A stretch of DNA of 64,000 nt from Lactobacillus pasteurii DSM 23907 = CRBIP 24.76 (GTDB taxonomy: Bacteria > Bacillota > Bacilli > Lactobacillales > Lactobacillaceae): assembly GCF_000297025.1 (NCBI RefSeq), contig NZ_CAKD01000029.1, positions 1-64,000 of the forward strand. The letters are read 5' to 3'. This document shows, piece after piece, positions 25,441-34,298 of the stretch (its first letter is position 1; every line of letters begins with the position of its first letter). A program made the position numbers and the translations under genes. The notes under the pieces were generated by a model. It was not told where the DNA came from, ran no database searches, and worked only from the letters and a program-made list of their open reading frames with translations.

Positions 25441-26145
25441 TTATAGCCGGTCAAAAACCTCCAAGGCATCGCCGATAATTTCGCTAATGCCAGTTGCTGG
25501 AATAGAAGTCTTGTTGATCAGCCAAATCTTAGCAGCTGGATTGCGATAGGCTAAGAGCTGGGCGAAAGGATAAACGACAAAACTAGTTCCAGCAATAACC
25601 ACTAAATCAGACTTGCGCATGATTTCCACTGACTTAGTCAAAGTTTCAGGATTAATTGCTTCGCCATACAAAACAATCCCTGGACGGATAATGCCGTCGC
25701 AATTTTCATGGCGATAGTCTTTTTCATAGGCCTGATAGTCAACCTTTTTTTGGCACTTAGTGCAGTAGATGTCGTAAAGGTTGCCATGAAACTCTAAGAC
25801 ATGCTCATTGCCGGCTTTTTTGTCCAGACGATCAATATTTTGCGTAATTAAATCGCCTTTTTCGTTGCAGATTTGGGCAATTTTTTCATGAATTTTGTTA
25901 GGCAGAGCCTGCGGGAAGTACATGTTTTTCATCACGAAATTGTGAAATAGTTCAGGCCGGCCATAGAGGGTGTCTTCACTCAAGATTATTTCAGGCGGCT
26001 CGCTAACGCCGTTGTAGATGCCGCTTTTTGAGCGATAGTCGGGGATGCCCGAGTGAGTTGAAATTCCTGCACCAGTCAAGAAAACTACATGCTTGCTAGA
26101 GGCAAGATCTTGCTTGAAACTGGCAATTTTAGCTAAATCAGTCAT
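25441..26145 (-). CDS. NAD-dependent deacetylase, Sir2 family
   Basis: A 234-residue sirtuin. The NAD pocket is seen as LTGAGISTHSGIPDYRS, TQNIDRLDKKAG and the catalytic His in EFHGNLYDIYC. The zinc ribbon has the first Cys pair (CTKC), but where a second CxxC pair is expected the sequence reads HENC, so His may replace one ligand. Later motifs GTSFVVYPFAQLL and LINKTSIP complete the fold. Sirtuins remove acyl groups from lysine using NAD. The target is not indicated by the context. Confidence 0.9.
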   Translation of the reverse strand: MTDLAKIASFKQDLASSKHVVFLTGAGISTHSGIPDYRSKSGIYNGVSEPPEIILSEDTLYGRPELFHNFVMKNMYFPQALPNKIHEKIAQICNEKGDLITQNIDRLDKKAGNEHVLEFHGNLYDIYCTKCQKKVDYQAYEKDYRHENCDGIIRPGIVLYGEAINPETLTKSVEIMRKSDLVVIAGTSFVVYPFAQLLAYRNPAAKIWLINKTSIPATGISEIIGDALEVFDRL

Positions 26146-26240
26146 AAAAAATCCTACTTTCTAAAAGATTATAAATTTATTATAGCGCCATTTTTGTTAT
26201 ACTATTGGATAAGAAACTTTGAAAATAAAGCGAGGAAGCT

Positions 26241-26708
26241 ATGGAATCATTCTACTTGGCAATTGATGTATTGTTTTTTATGTATGCTTGTTACAGTTGG
26301 TATTATCAAGCAAGCTTAGAAGTTAAAGGCGTATATCGCAGATCACTGCTAATTTGGACGCTTTTGGTAATTATGTCCTGCTCTTATGCTGATATCTTGG
26401 TGAATACCACCGAAATTCGGATTTTTTTTGCCTTGATGATTTTGACTAGCATTATCGATGGCTATACTGGCTTTGGAGCGAAGCGATTGGTTGTTTCAGG
26501 CTTTTTCAGACGAACGGTTAAGTATGAATTGATTCAAAAAGCTCTCGTAGTCAATTTATTTGGCGAGGAAAGCTCCTGTATCCTTTCTGCTAAGGACGGT
26601 CGTCAATACTATCTTAGATTCAAAATCGCTGCTCCAAGTTTAATACAGACTCTAAGGCGCTATCTTGGCCCAGACGTTGAGATCAAGACAGGACCTACTC
26701 TTTTATAA
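26241..26708 (+). CDS. Hypothetical membrane protein, 155 residues
   Basis: I do not recognise a family. Three hydrophobic segments (about residues 3-20, 35-52, 58-75) are followed by a soluble, mixed alpha/beta tail of about 75 residues with a basic RRYLGPDVEIK segment. The shape, short helices followed by a small cytoplasmic domain, resembles bacterial PH-like membrane proteins, but this is weak. A TATACT -10 lies upstream, GAGGAAG precedes ATG 26241, and a terminator follows. It is divergent from the sirtuin gene. Confidence 0.7.
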   Translation: MESFYLAIDVLFFMYACYSWYYQASLEVKGVYRRSLLIWTLLVIMSCSYADILVNTTEIRIFFALMILTSIIDGYTGFGAKRLVVSGFFRRTVKYELIQKALVVNLFGEESSCILSAKDGRQYYLRFKIAAPSLIQTLRRYLGPDVEIKTGPTLL

Positions 26709-26750
26709 CAAAAATTCCTCCGGACGTTGATCTGGAGGAATTTTATTTTT
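26709..26750. terminator. Bidirectional terminator between the hypothetical gene and cls
   Basis: AAAATTCCTCC pairs with GGAGGAATTTT around a 12-base loop and has A and T runs on both sides. Confidence 0.85.
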
Positions 26751-28206
26751 ATAAAATTGGCGATAGCAGTCTAGAAAAGCTCTGCAAGGTTCTGAGCCAG
26801 CGACCTTGCTTAGCAATCATTTCTTCAGTTAATAGGGTCGATTGCTCCATGTCTTTTTCAAATGATTCGGCCACTTTTTTATTGAAGTTGCGGTCATAGA
26901 AGATGGCATTTGCTTCAAAGTTTAGATCATATGAGCGATAGTCTTGATTCATTGAGCCAACCGTTGAATATAAATCATCGATTACGGTTGTCTTGGCATG
27001 CAAAAAGCCGTTGTTGTAAATGTAGACCTTGACGCCAATTCCGGTTAGTTCATTGGCATACCATTGCGTAGCTCGGTAGATGAAGGGATGATCGGGCTTG
27101 CATGGGATCATGATGCGCACGTCGACGCCAGATTGAACGATAATTTGCAAGGCTGCAATTACGGCGTCATCAGGAATCAAATACGGGGTTTGAATCCAGA
27201 GCCTTTTTCTGGCTAGCATCATCAATCTGACCATCCCATTGCGCAGATAAGCCGTAGAATTGTCTGGACCATCAGAAACGATCTGCACTGCCGCGTCTCC
27301 GCGCTCGATGTCTGATTCATCTAAGTCAGGGAAGAAGAGGTTGTTGTAGGTAATTGGTAGATCCTTTTTTCCAATAGAGGCATTCCAGTCCATGACAAAG
27401 CGCTCTTGCAAAAGCAAAGATGCAGACCCTTCGATTCTAACGTGGGTGTCGCGCCAGTAGCCAAACTTTTTCTTTTTGCCTAAATATTGGTCGCCGACAT
27501 TAAAGCCCCCGGTCCAAGAAATCTTGCCGTCAACGACGACGATTTTGCGGTGGAGGTGGTAGTTGATGCGGTATCTAGTGATTGCGTTGCGCGAAGTAAC
27601 AAAGGGTAAAACCTTGCCCCCAGCTTCGGTCAAAACTTTAAACCAATTCATCGTTGCACCCATTGAGCCCCAAGCATCGTAAAGCAGGTGAACTTTGACG
27701 CCTTGCTTAGCTTTTTGGACTAATAAATCCAAGATCTTATTGCCAATTTCATCATTGTAAAAGGTATAAAATTCGACATTGATCGTTTCTTTGGCCTTTT
27801 TGATATCGATAATCAGGTCATCGAACATCTCTTGGCCATCAGTATAAAGCTTGACTTGGTTATTTTTGGTTAAAGGAGCTTCGTCATCTTTGTTAAAGAA
27901 GTGAATTGCCACATCAGCCTTATTGGAAGTATCGGAATGGCTGATCTTCTTAGGCGGAGTCGAGATCGACTTTTGCACGTTCTTTAAGCCAATATGGCGC
28001 TGCTTGTTAATGGCAAAGAGGTTTTCCTGGGAAATACCCCGGCCAAAGAAGGCATAAAGTGTCATGCCAATCACTGGCAAAACCAAAAGAATGATTAGCC
28101 AAGCCCAAGTCGTTGAGACCGACCGCTTGCGGTGAAAGACGATGTAGAATGCTAAGATGGTGTTGGTAATAATTATGATATGCCAAAGATATTTTAAAAA
28201 AATCAC
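26749..28206 (-). CDS. cls: Cardiolipin synthase
   Basis: A 485-residue phospholipase D-family enzyme that joins two phosphatidylglycerols into cardiolipin at the membrane. Two N-terminal helices (residues 6-25 and 35-53) precede two HKD motifs: HLHRKIVVVDGKISWTGGFN near residue 220 and FLHAKTTVIDDLYSTVGSMN near 400, each with the H-x-K-x4-D pattern. The length matches the usual 480-510. Only 10 bases separate it from the upstream alpha/beta hydrolase gene, so they are one operon. Confidence 0.95.
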   Translation of the reverse strand: MIFLKYLWHIIIITNTILAFYIVFHRKRSVSTTWAWLIILLVLPVIGMTLYAFFGRGISQENLFAINKQRHIGLKNVQKSISTPPKKISHSDTSNKADVAIHFFNKDDEAPLTKNNQVKLYTDGQEMFDDLIIDIKKAKETINVEFYTFYNDEIGNKILDLLVQKAKQGVKVHLLYDAWGSMGATMNWFKVLTEAGGKVLPFVTSRNAITRYRINYHLHRKIVVVDGKISWTGGFNVGDQYLGKKKKFGYWRDTHVRIEGSASLLLQERFVMDWNASIGKKDLPITYNNLFFPDLDESDIERGDAAVQIVSDGPDNSTAYLRNGMVRLMMLARKRLWIQTPYLIPDDAVIAALQIIVQSGVDVRIMIPCKPDHPFIYRATQWYANELTGIGVKVYIYNNGFLHAKTTVIDDLYSTVGSMNQDYRSYDLNFEANAIFYDRNFNKKVAESFEKDMEQSTLLTEEMIAKQGRWLRTLQSFSRLLSPIL

Positions 28207-28216
28207 AAAACTCCTC

Positions 28217-29146
28217 CTAGTGCTGTTTCAAACCGATAAATTTATGAATGATATCGATAACAAATGGATTGTCATGCATAATGCTGTGTTCGGCGTAAGC
28301 TTCGCCGCGAACTTCGATTTCTTGGTAGATCTTGGCTTTAGGTGCCAGGATGTAGCGGATACTTTTAGCAGAAACAACAGAAATAAAGCGGTCAGTATTG
28401 GTTTCATCTAAAACGTTGCCATAAATATTCAAAACTGAAATATCCGAATTAAAGCGTCGACGATGCAAGAGAAAATAGAGATAGTGCGGGTTCATCATGC
28501 TAGGGTGACCTTTGGGCGTTAGGGCATTAACGTTGGGAATATCGCCCAAATAAGTCACTCCATCAAAAGGCCCAGCAATAAAGGCGCAGCGGTCCAGATG
28601 AGGAAAATTTTTGTGCTTATAATGCTTCATTTCCGTGCGAATGATGCAGGGACAAGATAGTGAATGGGCTACAGCGATATAGCGATCGAACTTGTAGCGC
28701 TTAGCCAAAAACGGCAGGATGAAACTGAGATAATAGTCAATGGCATAGATGCCGACGATCCGCTGGCGAAAAACAACCTGAACGATTGGATGTTTGTCGC
28801 TGCTCCAGCAGCCTTCAAGCTTGAAATTTCCAAACAAATCTGCCGTTACTTTTAAAAATTTGTCACTCTTTTTAGCTTCTAGCGCCTTGTCGATCATAAT
28901 CTTGGTGGTATAGTCTCCGCCGCGAAAGCCATGAAAATAAATAATAGGAACTTGCTTTTCAGTAGCTAATTCGACTGTAGCTTGATCGTCGATTTTGCGC
29001 TTGTGCAGTCTCAAAAAGGGACGGGTAAGTTTGAATGATGCTAGGCCGGCCAAAGCAAGCATATTAAACATGCTTGGTTCTTTTGTCAGATCAGCAGTTC
29101 GATTTTTTTCCGCCTCTTCTTTATATTTTTTACTGTTGAAGAACAT
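28217..29146 (-). CDS. Alpha/beta hydrolase, DUF915-like
   Basis: A 309-residue protein with an alpha/beta-hydrolase core: the oxyanion strand VPIIYFHGFRGGDYTTKIM, then a nucleophile elbow AVAHSLSCPCII, where Ser sits in an A-H-S-L-S context instead of the usual G-x-S-x-G. It ends with a His-bearing AEHSIMHDNPFV. The closest pattern is the DUF915 group of surface or cytoplasmic hydrolases of lactic acid bacteria, some of which are esterases. A hydrophobic stretch near residue 30 may bind membrane. Co-transcription with cls hints at lipid work, which is inference. Confidence 0.7.
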   Translation of the reverse strand: MFFNSKKYKEEAEKNRTADLTKEPSMFNMLALAGLASFKLTRPFLRLHKRKIDDQATVELATEKQVPIIYFHGFRGGDYTTKIMIDKALEAKKSDKFLKVTADLFGNFKLEGCWSSDKHPIVQVVFRQRIVGIYAIDYYLSFILPFLAKRYKFDRYIAVAHSLSCPCIIRTEMKHYKHKNFPHLDRCAFIAGPFDGVTYLGDIPNVNALTPKGHPSMMNPHYLYFLLHRRRFNSDISVLNIYGNVLDETNTDRFISVVSAKSIRYILAPKAKIYQEIEVRGEAYAEHSIMHDNPFVIDIIHKFIGLKQH

Positions 29147-29233
29147 AGTATCCTCGCTTTATAATTCTATTAATGATAACATTCTACCACGAACTATTAA
29201 TTAATGATCTAAAGATAAAGGATGAGAAAAATA

Positions 29234-29725
29234 ATGGCAGATCAATATTATGCAACAATTTATACAGACGGCGGCACAAGAAATTCTGGCGCTGGAATCA
29301 AAGGCGCTAAGGTTGCTGCCAGCGACCCAGCAGCTTGGGCATATTTAATTGAATATAATGGTCAAGAAGTCCACGAAGCAGGCGGACGTCCTGGTCAAAC
29401 CAACAATCAAATGGAATTGACTGGTTTTATTGCAGCTTTACGCAAGTTGATTGAGCTAGATATCAATCAAGAAAAATTGCTCTTTGTCTTAGACTCAAAG
29501 TACGTCTTAGACCCTATCAACCAGCACTGGCTTGAAGGTTGGAAGAAGCGCGGCTGGAAAAGAGCAGCGGGCCCATTAAAGAACAAGGAACTTTGGCAAG
29601 AAGTTGATCATCTCTTGCCAGAATTTCCTAATGCCACTTTCAGCTGGACTAAGGGCCATGAAGGCAATGCCGGCAATGAATTTGTCGATGGCTTGCTCAA
29701 TCAGTTTATGGATCAACATATGTAA
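29234..29725 (+). CDS. Ribonuclease HI
   Basis: A 163-residue RNase HI that cuts the RNA strand of RNA-DNA hybrids. The four acidic residues of the active site are visible: Asp in TIYTDGGTRNSG, Glu in NQMELTGFIAAL, Asp in FVLDSKYV and Asp in NEFVDGL, with the KGHEGN loop in between. ATG 29234 is preferred because GGATGAG ahead of it can act as ribosome binding site. ATG 29222 lies within that site. A hairpin terminator follows. Confidence 0.92.
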   Translation: MADQYYATIYTDGGTRNSGAGIKGAKVAASDPAAWAYLIEYNGQEVHEAGGRPGQTNNQMELTGFIAALRKLIELDINQEKLLFVLDSKYVLDPINQHWLEGWKKRGWKRAAGPLKNKELWQEVDHLLPEFPNATFSWTKGHEGNAGNEFVDGLLNQFMDQHM

Positions 29726-29763
29726 AAAAAGCAGAAGTCAGCTTTAAGCTGGTTTCTGCTTTT
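29726..29763. terminator. Terminator between the RNase HI gene and the DUF1002 gene
   Basis: AAAAGCAGAA plus CAGCTT pair with AAGCTG plus TTCTGCTTTT, with A and T runs on the two sides for the convergent genes. Confidence 0.88.
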
Positions 29764-29766
29764 AGT

Positions 29767-30705
29767 TTATTTAAATAAATTGCTGAAGAATTCGACAATG
29801 CTGTCGATGATCTTTTGGAACAAGTTGCGATTTTCTGGCGTGTTCAATTTGTCAAAAATTTGCTTAGCGCCTGATTGAATTTGGCTGGAAAGCTTAGCTG
29901 CACTTTCTTTGAAGTTGCTGCTCTTTAAAGCGCCGGAGTCGCGGATTTCAATCAAAATGTTGATGATTTGATTCTTTTGATTGTTGGTGATCGTATCACC
30001 CAAATGGTTGATCTTGATTTGATTGTTGACAATGTCGCGAATTTGGCTGTCAGTAATATTGTTGCCGATCTTAGCCATGTCGCTTTTGGCACCAGCAACG
30101 GCATTGTTTAATTGCGCATCGCTATAGCCAGATTTGTCTTTATTTTCCTGCGTAATTCCGCTCAAAGTCGAGATTTCGTCTTGAGCAGCATTGACCTGAC
30201 TTTGGTTTAAGGCGTTGCCGTTTTTGGCATAGGCAGCATAAACGCCGGCTAAAGCACCAGAGCCATCGATTGGAATTGCACTAGTTACGTAAATGTTGGC
30301 GTCAGTAATACCGGCAGTTAGGGCTGCGTTTTTGTATTGGTTGGCAGTGATAGTAGTGATGTTGTTTTTGCCATTATAGTCCAAAATTTTGACGTTGATG
30401 CCTGAACCACTGGCGGTCTTTTGAATCATTGCACTTGACCAGACCCCAGATGAGGTGGTGAAGTTGTCGCCAGAGGGGTTGAGATATTTGACTAGATCGC
30501 TACCGGTGATGGTGATTGTTTGATAATTTGCACCATTTAGGGGAGCGGTCAATGTTTTGATTGTTCCATCTCTTTGAGTTTGAGTTAAAGATGTGCCCAA
30601 GGTTACGACCGGGGTTTCATCAGCAAGTGCAGGCTTAGCCATTAAACTAAAGCTGGCAAATAGGCCCGCAAAGAAAATAGAAATCAAAGCATAAAGTTTT
30701 TTCAT
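29767..30705 (-). CDS. Secreted DUF1002-family protein
   Basis: A 312-residue exported protein with a clear signal peptide: MKKLY, a hydrophobic core and cleavage near AKPALADE (about residue 28). The body starts TPVVTLGTSLTQTQRDG and carries the family pattern of Thr/Asn-rich strands (YVTSAIPIDGSGALAGVYAA) and helical repeats. The C terminus is an amphipathic FFSNLFK. DUF1002 (YpuA-like) proteins are surface proteins of unknown job in Firmicutes. An AAGGAG ribosome binding site precedes ATG 30705. It stands alone between terminators or divergent genes. Confidence 0.85.
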   Translation of the reverse strand: MKKLYALISIFFAGLFASFSLMAKPALADETPVVTLGTSLTQTQRDGTIKTLTAPLNGANYQTITITGSDLVKYLNPSGDNFTTSSGVWSSAMIQKTASGSGINVKILDYNGKNNITTITANQYKNAALTAGITDANIYVTSAIPIDGSGALAGVYAAYAKNGNALNQSQVNAAQDEISTLSGITQENKDKSGYSDAQLNNAVAGAKSDMAKIGNNITDSQIRDIVNNQIKINHLGDTITNNQKNQIINILIEIRDSGALKSSNFKESAAKLSSQIQSGAKQIFDKLNTPENRNLFQKIIDSIVEFFSNLFK

Positions 30706-30854
30706 AATTTTTCTCCTTCTTTGAATACCAACATTATAATGGATTTTTACTTAACTGGCGCAAAACAGACGAAATTTCACCAATTTTTAGAAATTTACCG
30801 GGCTACATGCAAACTTAGATAGATGGTATAATAGTCGGATATGGGGGATTTTTT

Positions 30855-31709
30855 ATGTTAGAACAACCTGAATTAACTGTCATTATGCCAGTTTACAATA
30901 TGGAAAAGTACCTACCTAGAGCACTTGACCATCTGGCTAAGCAGACGGATCCAAACTTTGAATTGTTGATCGTCAACGATGGATCCAAAGATAGAACACA
31001 AGAAATTGCAGAATCATATCGAACAAAATTTAAGCACTTCAGAATAATCAATAAGCCAAATGGAGGATTATCCGATGCTAGAAATGTCGGGATGGCTAAT
31101 GTAAATACACCTTACTTTACTTTCCATGACGGCGATGATTGGGTAGATCCTGACTATACGGCTTATTTTGTCAAAGCTTTTCATGAGCATCCTGAAGCTG
31201 CCATGGTTAGCTGCGGATTTTGGCTAGATTATCCAGGAAAAGCCTCATACCCTGCCACTAACAAGCCAATCGAAAAGTCGCTTTCTAAGTGGGAAACTTA
31301 CCGGTTAATCGTTAATTTCTGGGGTTCATTTTTCTTCAATCATGCTTTTGTTTCGCCGGTTAAGGGCTACACTTGGAACAAGGGCTATAAGACAGCGATT
31401 GTTAGAAAACATCATTTGAGCTTTGTGAAGGAATTGGCCTTTATGGAAGACCAGATTTTCAATGTGAAATACTTGGCTTTAACTAGCGGCTTTTATTGCA
31501 GCAATCGTCCGCTTTACCACTACTGGCAAAGAGAAGACAGCATGGTTCATGACTTCAATTTGAAGATGATTCCAGACAACTTCAAGGCTAACTATTTAGT
31601 TTGGAAAATTATCTGCCAAGGACTTTGGCAAGAACACAAGGACAATAAGCAAGCAAAAAGCAGCCTAGTAAGAATTAACGAAGGAAATAGCGATGAAAGA
31701 AAAGGTTAA
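30855..31709 (+). CDS. Family 2 glycosyltransferase
   Basis: A 284-residue GT-A-fold transferase: LTVIMPVYNMEKYLPRALD at the start, LLIVNDGSKDRTQEI (nucleotide binding) and the DxD-type motif FHDGDDWVDPDY. The acceptor domain is short and ends in a charged tail (INEGNSDERKG) that overlaps the next gene by 17 bases. Such enzymes build surface polysaccharide or glycolipid. No flippase or polymerase is adjacent, so it is an orphan. A TATAAT -10 lies at 30827-30832. Confidence 0.85.
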   Translation: MLEQPELTVIMPVYNMEKYLPRALDHLAKQTDPNFELLIVNDGSKDRTQEIAESYRTKFKHFRIINKPNGGLSDARNVGMANVNTPYFTFHDGDDWVDPDYTAYFVKAFHEHPEAAMVSCGFWLDYPGKASYPATNKPIEKSLSKWETYRLIVNFWGSFFFNHAFVSPVKGYTWNKGYKTAIVRKHHLSFVKELAFMEDQIFNVKYLALTSGFYCSNRPLYHYWQREDSMVHDFNLKMIPDNFKANYLVWKIICQGLWQEHKDNKQAKSSLVRINEGNSDERKG

Positions 31710-32349
31710 TGGCGTTGACTTATACTACTCTAAGCTTGGCAAGGGTGAGCCACTACTTTTGATTCATGGCCACCACTTAGATGGGGGAATGTTTGACAAG
31801 ATCGTTTCGCCACTTTCGCTTTATTACACAGTCTATGTCTTAGACATGCGTGGCCACGGACTAAGTGCAGGAGATATTGCAGAACACTATCAAGTCGAAG
31901 TTGAAGATATTTATGCTTTTATAAAGCAACTGGGGCTTGAGGGATGCTACTGCTTTGGCTTTGATGCCGGCGGATTAGCCGCAATGATGCTAGCTAGCCA
32001 GCACCCTGATGCCTTTAAGAAGTTGATCGTATCAGGCGTTTTCGTTAACGGAAGAGGCATTCGACCATATCACTACTTAACAGAAGGCTTTCACCGCTTC
32101 ATGCGGCTTGATCGAGACAGCCGGGTAGAATTGACGGAAAGCTTTATGGCAGAAGATACTTTAAGAAAGATTCAAACGCCAACCTTATGCGTTGTTGGCG
32201 AAAAAGACTGGGTAAAAGTTGAGCACGTTCGTTGGTACAGCCAATTGATGCCAAATGGACGCTTGATTATTATGCCAAGACAAACTCACAACAGCTACAC
32301 AGTAAAAAGCTTGAAACTATTAGAATTGATCAAGGACTTTTGCAAGTAG
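31693..32349 (+). CDS. Alpha/beta hydrolase with Asp at the nucleophile position
   Basis: A 218-residue alpha/beta-hydrolase. LLLIHGHHLDGG forms the oxyanion loop and DMRGHGLSAG the next turn. The nucleophile elbow reads CFGFDAGGLAA, so Asp91 takes the place of the usual Ser. A late VVGEKDWV (acid) and RQTHNSY (His) complete a triad. An Asp nucleophile is typical of epoxide hydrolases and haloalkane dehalogenases, but the elbow context differs and the cap domain is very short. A catalytically dead or altered enzyme is also possible. The start lies within the end of the glycosyltransferase gene. Confidence 0.8.
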   Translation: MKEKVNGVDLYYSKLGKGEPLLLIHGHHLDGGMFDKIVSPLSLYYTVYVLDMRGHGLSAGDIAEHYQVEVEDIYAFIKQLGLEGCYCFGFDAGGLAAMMLASQHPDAFKKLIVSGVFVNGRGIRPYHYLTEGFHRFMRLDRDSRVELTESFMAEDTLRKIQTPTLCVVGEKDWVKVEHVRWYSQLMPNGRLIIMPRQTHNSYTVKSLKLLELIKDFCK

Positions 32350-32387
32350 GCTAATGATCGCTTTTGAGCGACTATTAGCCTTTTTTT
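32348..32387 (+). terminator. Terminator after the glycosyltransferase-hydrolase operon
   Basis: AGGCTAAT and TCGCT pair with AGCGA and ATTAGCCT and are followed by a seven-T run. Confidence 0.9.
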
Positions 32388-32462
32388 ACGGTTGGGCAAG
32401 CTTTTATTGAGATTTTTGGTTATAATGAAAATGTATATTGTATTTTTATGGAAGAGGTTACT

Positions 32463-33449
32463 ATGAACAAGGAAGAGCTTCATGAATTATTGCACCCAAT
32501 GAAGGTTATTGGATTGGGTGGTAATCCCGTTTTAAACGAAAAGATCGCACAAATTTTACACCAACCATTGATTGAAACAGCCGTTCATCACTTTAGCGAT
32601 GGCGAAATTCAAGTTAACATCGGCGAATCAATCAGAGGATGCGATGTCTTTGTAATTCAATCAATTCAAGATCCAGTTAACGAAAACTTTATGGAACTTG
32701 AAATTGTGTTGGATGCTTTGCACCGTGCTTCAGCTCACAACGTTAATGTGGTAATTCCTTACTTGGCATATTCTCGTTCAGACACCAAGACTCGCTCACG
32801 CGAACCAATTACTGCCAAATTGATTGCCAACTTGTTGCAATTGACTGGCATTGATCGTTTAATCGTTGTTGACTTGCACGCTTCACAAATTCAAGGTTTC
32901 TACAACATTCCAGTTGACCACTTGCACGCAATGCCAATCTTGGCTCAATACTTCTTGGACAACGGAATTGCTAGAAAAGAAGACGATGATATTGTCGTAG
33001 TTTCTCCAGACCACTCAGGTGCTAAATTAGCTAGAAACTTCGGTCAATACTTCGATGCTCCAATTGCGATCGTTGACCAACGTGGTGCAAGATACGATAC
33101 TGAAGTTCACGACATGATCGGTGATGTAAAGGGCAAGAAGTGTATTATCGTTGACGACTTGATCGATACTGGTTCAAGAATGGCTGCTTCAACTAAGTCA
33201 GTTATGGCTGCTGGTGCCAAGAAGGTTTATGTTGCTGCTACCCACGCCTTGCTTTCTAAGAATGCAACTGAAGTTTTGAACGAATTGCCAATCGAGCAAA
33301 TTGTAGTTACTGATACAATTAAGCACAAGCGTTACCCAGACCGTATGGTTAGAATTTCTGTTGACCAATTATTAGCTCGCGGTATTGACTATGTTTACAA
33401 GGACCGTTCAATTCACGAAATCTTTGATGAGCAAAACCGTTTGAAATAA
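32463..33449 (+). CDS. prs: Ribose-phosphate pyrophosphokinase
   Basis: A 328-residue PRPP synthase that makes phosphoribosyl pyrophosphate for nucleotide, His and Trp synthesis. The flexible-loop and PRPP motifs are seen: RSDTKTRSREPITAKL, VVDLHASQIQGFYNIPVDHL and IIVDDLIDTGSRM. ATG 32463 is chosen because GAAGAGG lies 6-7 bases upstream; the in-frame ATG 32448 is before this site. Lactobacilli often have two prs copies. Whether this is the main one cannot be seen here. A TATAAT -10 is at 32421-32426. Confidence 0.94.
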   Translation: MNKEELHELLHPMKVIGLGGNPVLNEKIAQILHQPLIETAVHHFSDGEIQVNIGESIRGCDVFVIQSIQDPVNENFMELEIVLDALHRASAHNVNVVIPYLAYSRSDTKTRSREPITAKLIANLLQLTGIDRLIVVDLHASQIQGFYNIPVDHLHAMPILAQYFLDNGIARKEDDDIVVVSPDHSGAKLARNFGQYFDAPIAIVDQRGARYDTEVHDMIGDVKGKKCIIVDDLIDTGSRMAASTKSVMAAGAKKVYVAATHALLSKNATEVLNELPIEQIVVTDTIKHKRYPDRMVRISVDQLLARGIDYVYKDRSIHEIFDEQNRLK

Positions 33450-33482
33450 TCGCGATCTATGGTATAAGTGTTCTATAAACGA

Positions 33483-33512
33483 TAATCCTCTGAATAACAG
33501 AGGATTATTTTT
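33483..33512 (+). terminator. Terminator after prs
   Basis: AATCCTCTG pairs with CAGAGGATT around AATAA and is followed by a T-rich run. Confidence 0.85.
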
Positions 33513-33554
33513 GTTAAATTTACTTTTTTCTATGTATATAATATAAAACGTTGG

Positions 33555-33575
33555 TATAATTATAATACATTGTAT
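33555..33575 (+). promoter_or_regulatory. -10 box and candidate self-operator of the TetR gene
   Basis: TATAAT (33555-33560) is followed within 4 bases by the perfect 11-base palindrome ATACATTGTAT (33565-33575), a place where a TetR dimer could block its own promoter. Confidence 0.45.
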
Positions 33576-33597
33576 AGAAAGAAAAGGTACGAAGAAT

Positions 33598-34284
33598 ATG
33601 GCAAGACGTAAGAATATGGAAAGACGTAGAGTGATTTTAGGAAATACATTTAAGCTAATCCGCGAAAATGGTCTAGAAAAAGTTTCCTTGCAAATGATCG
33701 CAGAAAAAAGCGAAATTTCTAAGTCACTTTTGCAGTCTTACTATCCACACAAGTCAAAGTTGATCAGCGATATTGCACGTAACTTGCTGACGACTTTGAG
33801 CAGTGAAGTCGACAAGTATGACGACATTGGACACTCCAGCCCGTATGCACACATGAAGGCATTTATCTATACTGTCTTCATCTTGGGTTCACGCGATGAA
33901 GGACTAGATCGCATCATCTCACAAGCAATCACTAGCAGCGATTCATTAGACAACTGGGGCGATGTACTACTTAGCTGGTTGAAGGAAAATAACATCTTTG
34001 GCGAATATCCTGAAGATTTCCATGATGAAATTGCGACTGGTATTGCCTTTGTAGCAGTTGGTGTTGGTAGATTGTACCACGAACGCAAGAAGCACCATTT
34101 GACTGCTGAAGATTTGGCTAACTACGCAATTAGCTCATTGATGTACAGCTTCTGCCATGAAGATCACGCAACAATTCAAAAGGCCTTGCAAGATGGTCAC
34201 AGAATTATCGCTTCTGCAGATATGTCCAGCATCCACGAGTCAATCGACAAGATGTTTGACCCAGGCAAAGATATTATCAGTTAA
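33598..34284 (+). CDS. TetR/AcrR-family transcriptional regulator
   Basis: A 228-residue regulator with an N-terminal TetR helix-turn-helix (LEKVSLQMIAEKSEISKSLL, then YYPHKSKLI) and an all-helical ligand domain. The start MARRKNMERRR is strongly basic. It lies 14 bases before a membrane protein gene on the same strand, so the two form a unit. The ligand and targets are not indicated. Confidence 0.87.
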   Translation: MARRKNMERRRVILGNTFKLIRENGLEKVSLQMIAEKSEISKSLLQSYYPHKSKLISDIARNLLTTLSSEVDKYDDIGHSSPYAHMKAFIYTVFILGSRDEGLDRIISQAITSSDSLDNWGDVLLSWLKENNIFGEYPEDFHDEIATGIAFVAVGVGRLYHERKKHHLTAEDLANYAISSLMYSFCHEDHATIQKALQDGHRIIASADMSSIHESIDKMFDPGKDIIS

Positions 34285-34298
34285 AGGGGAAAGAGATT

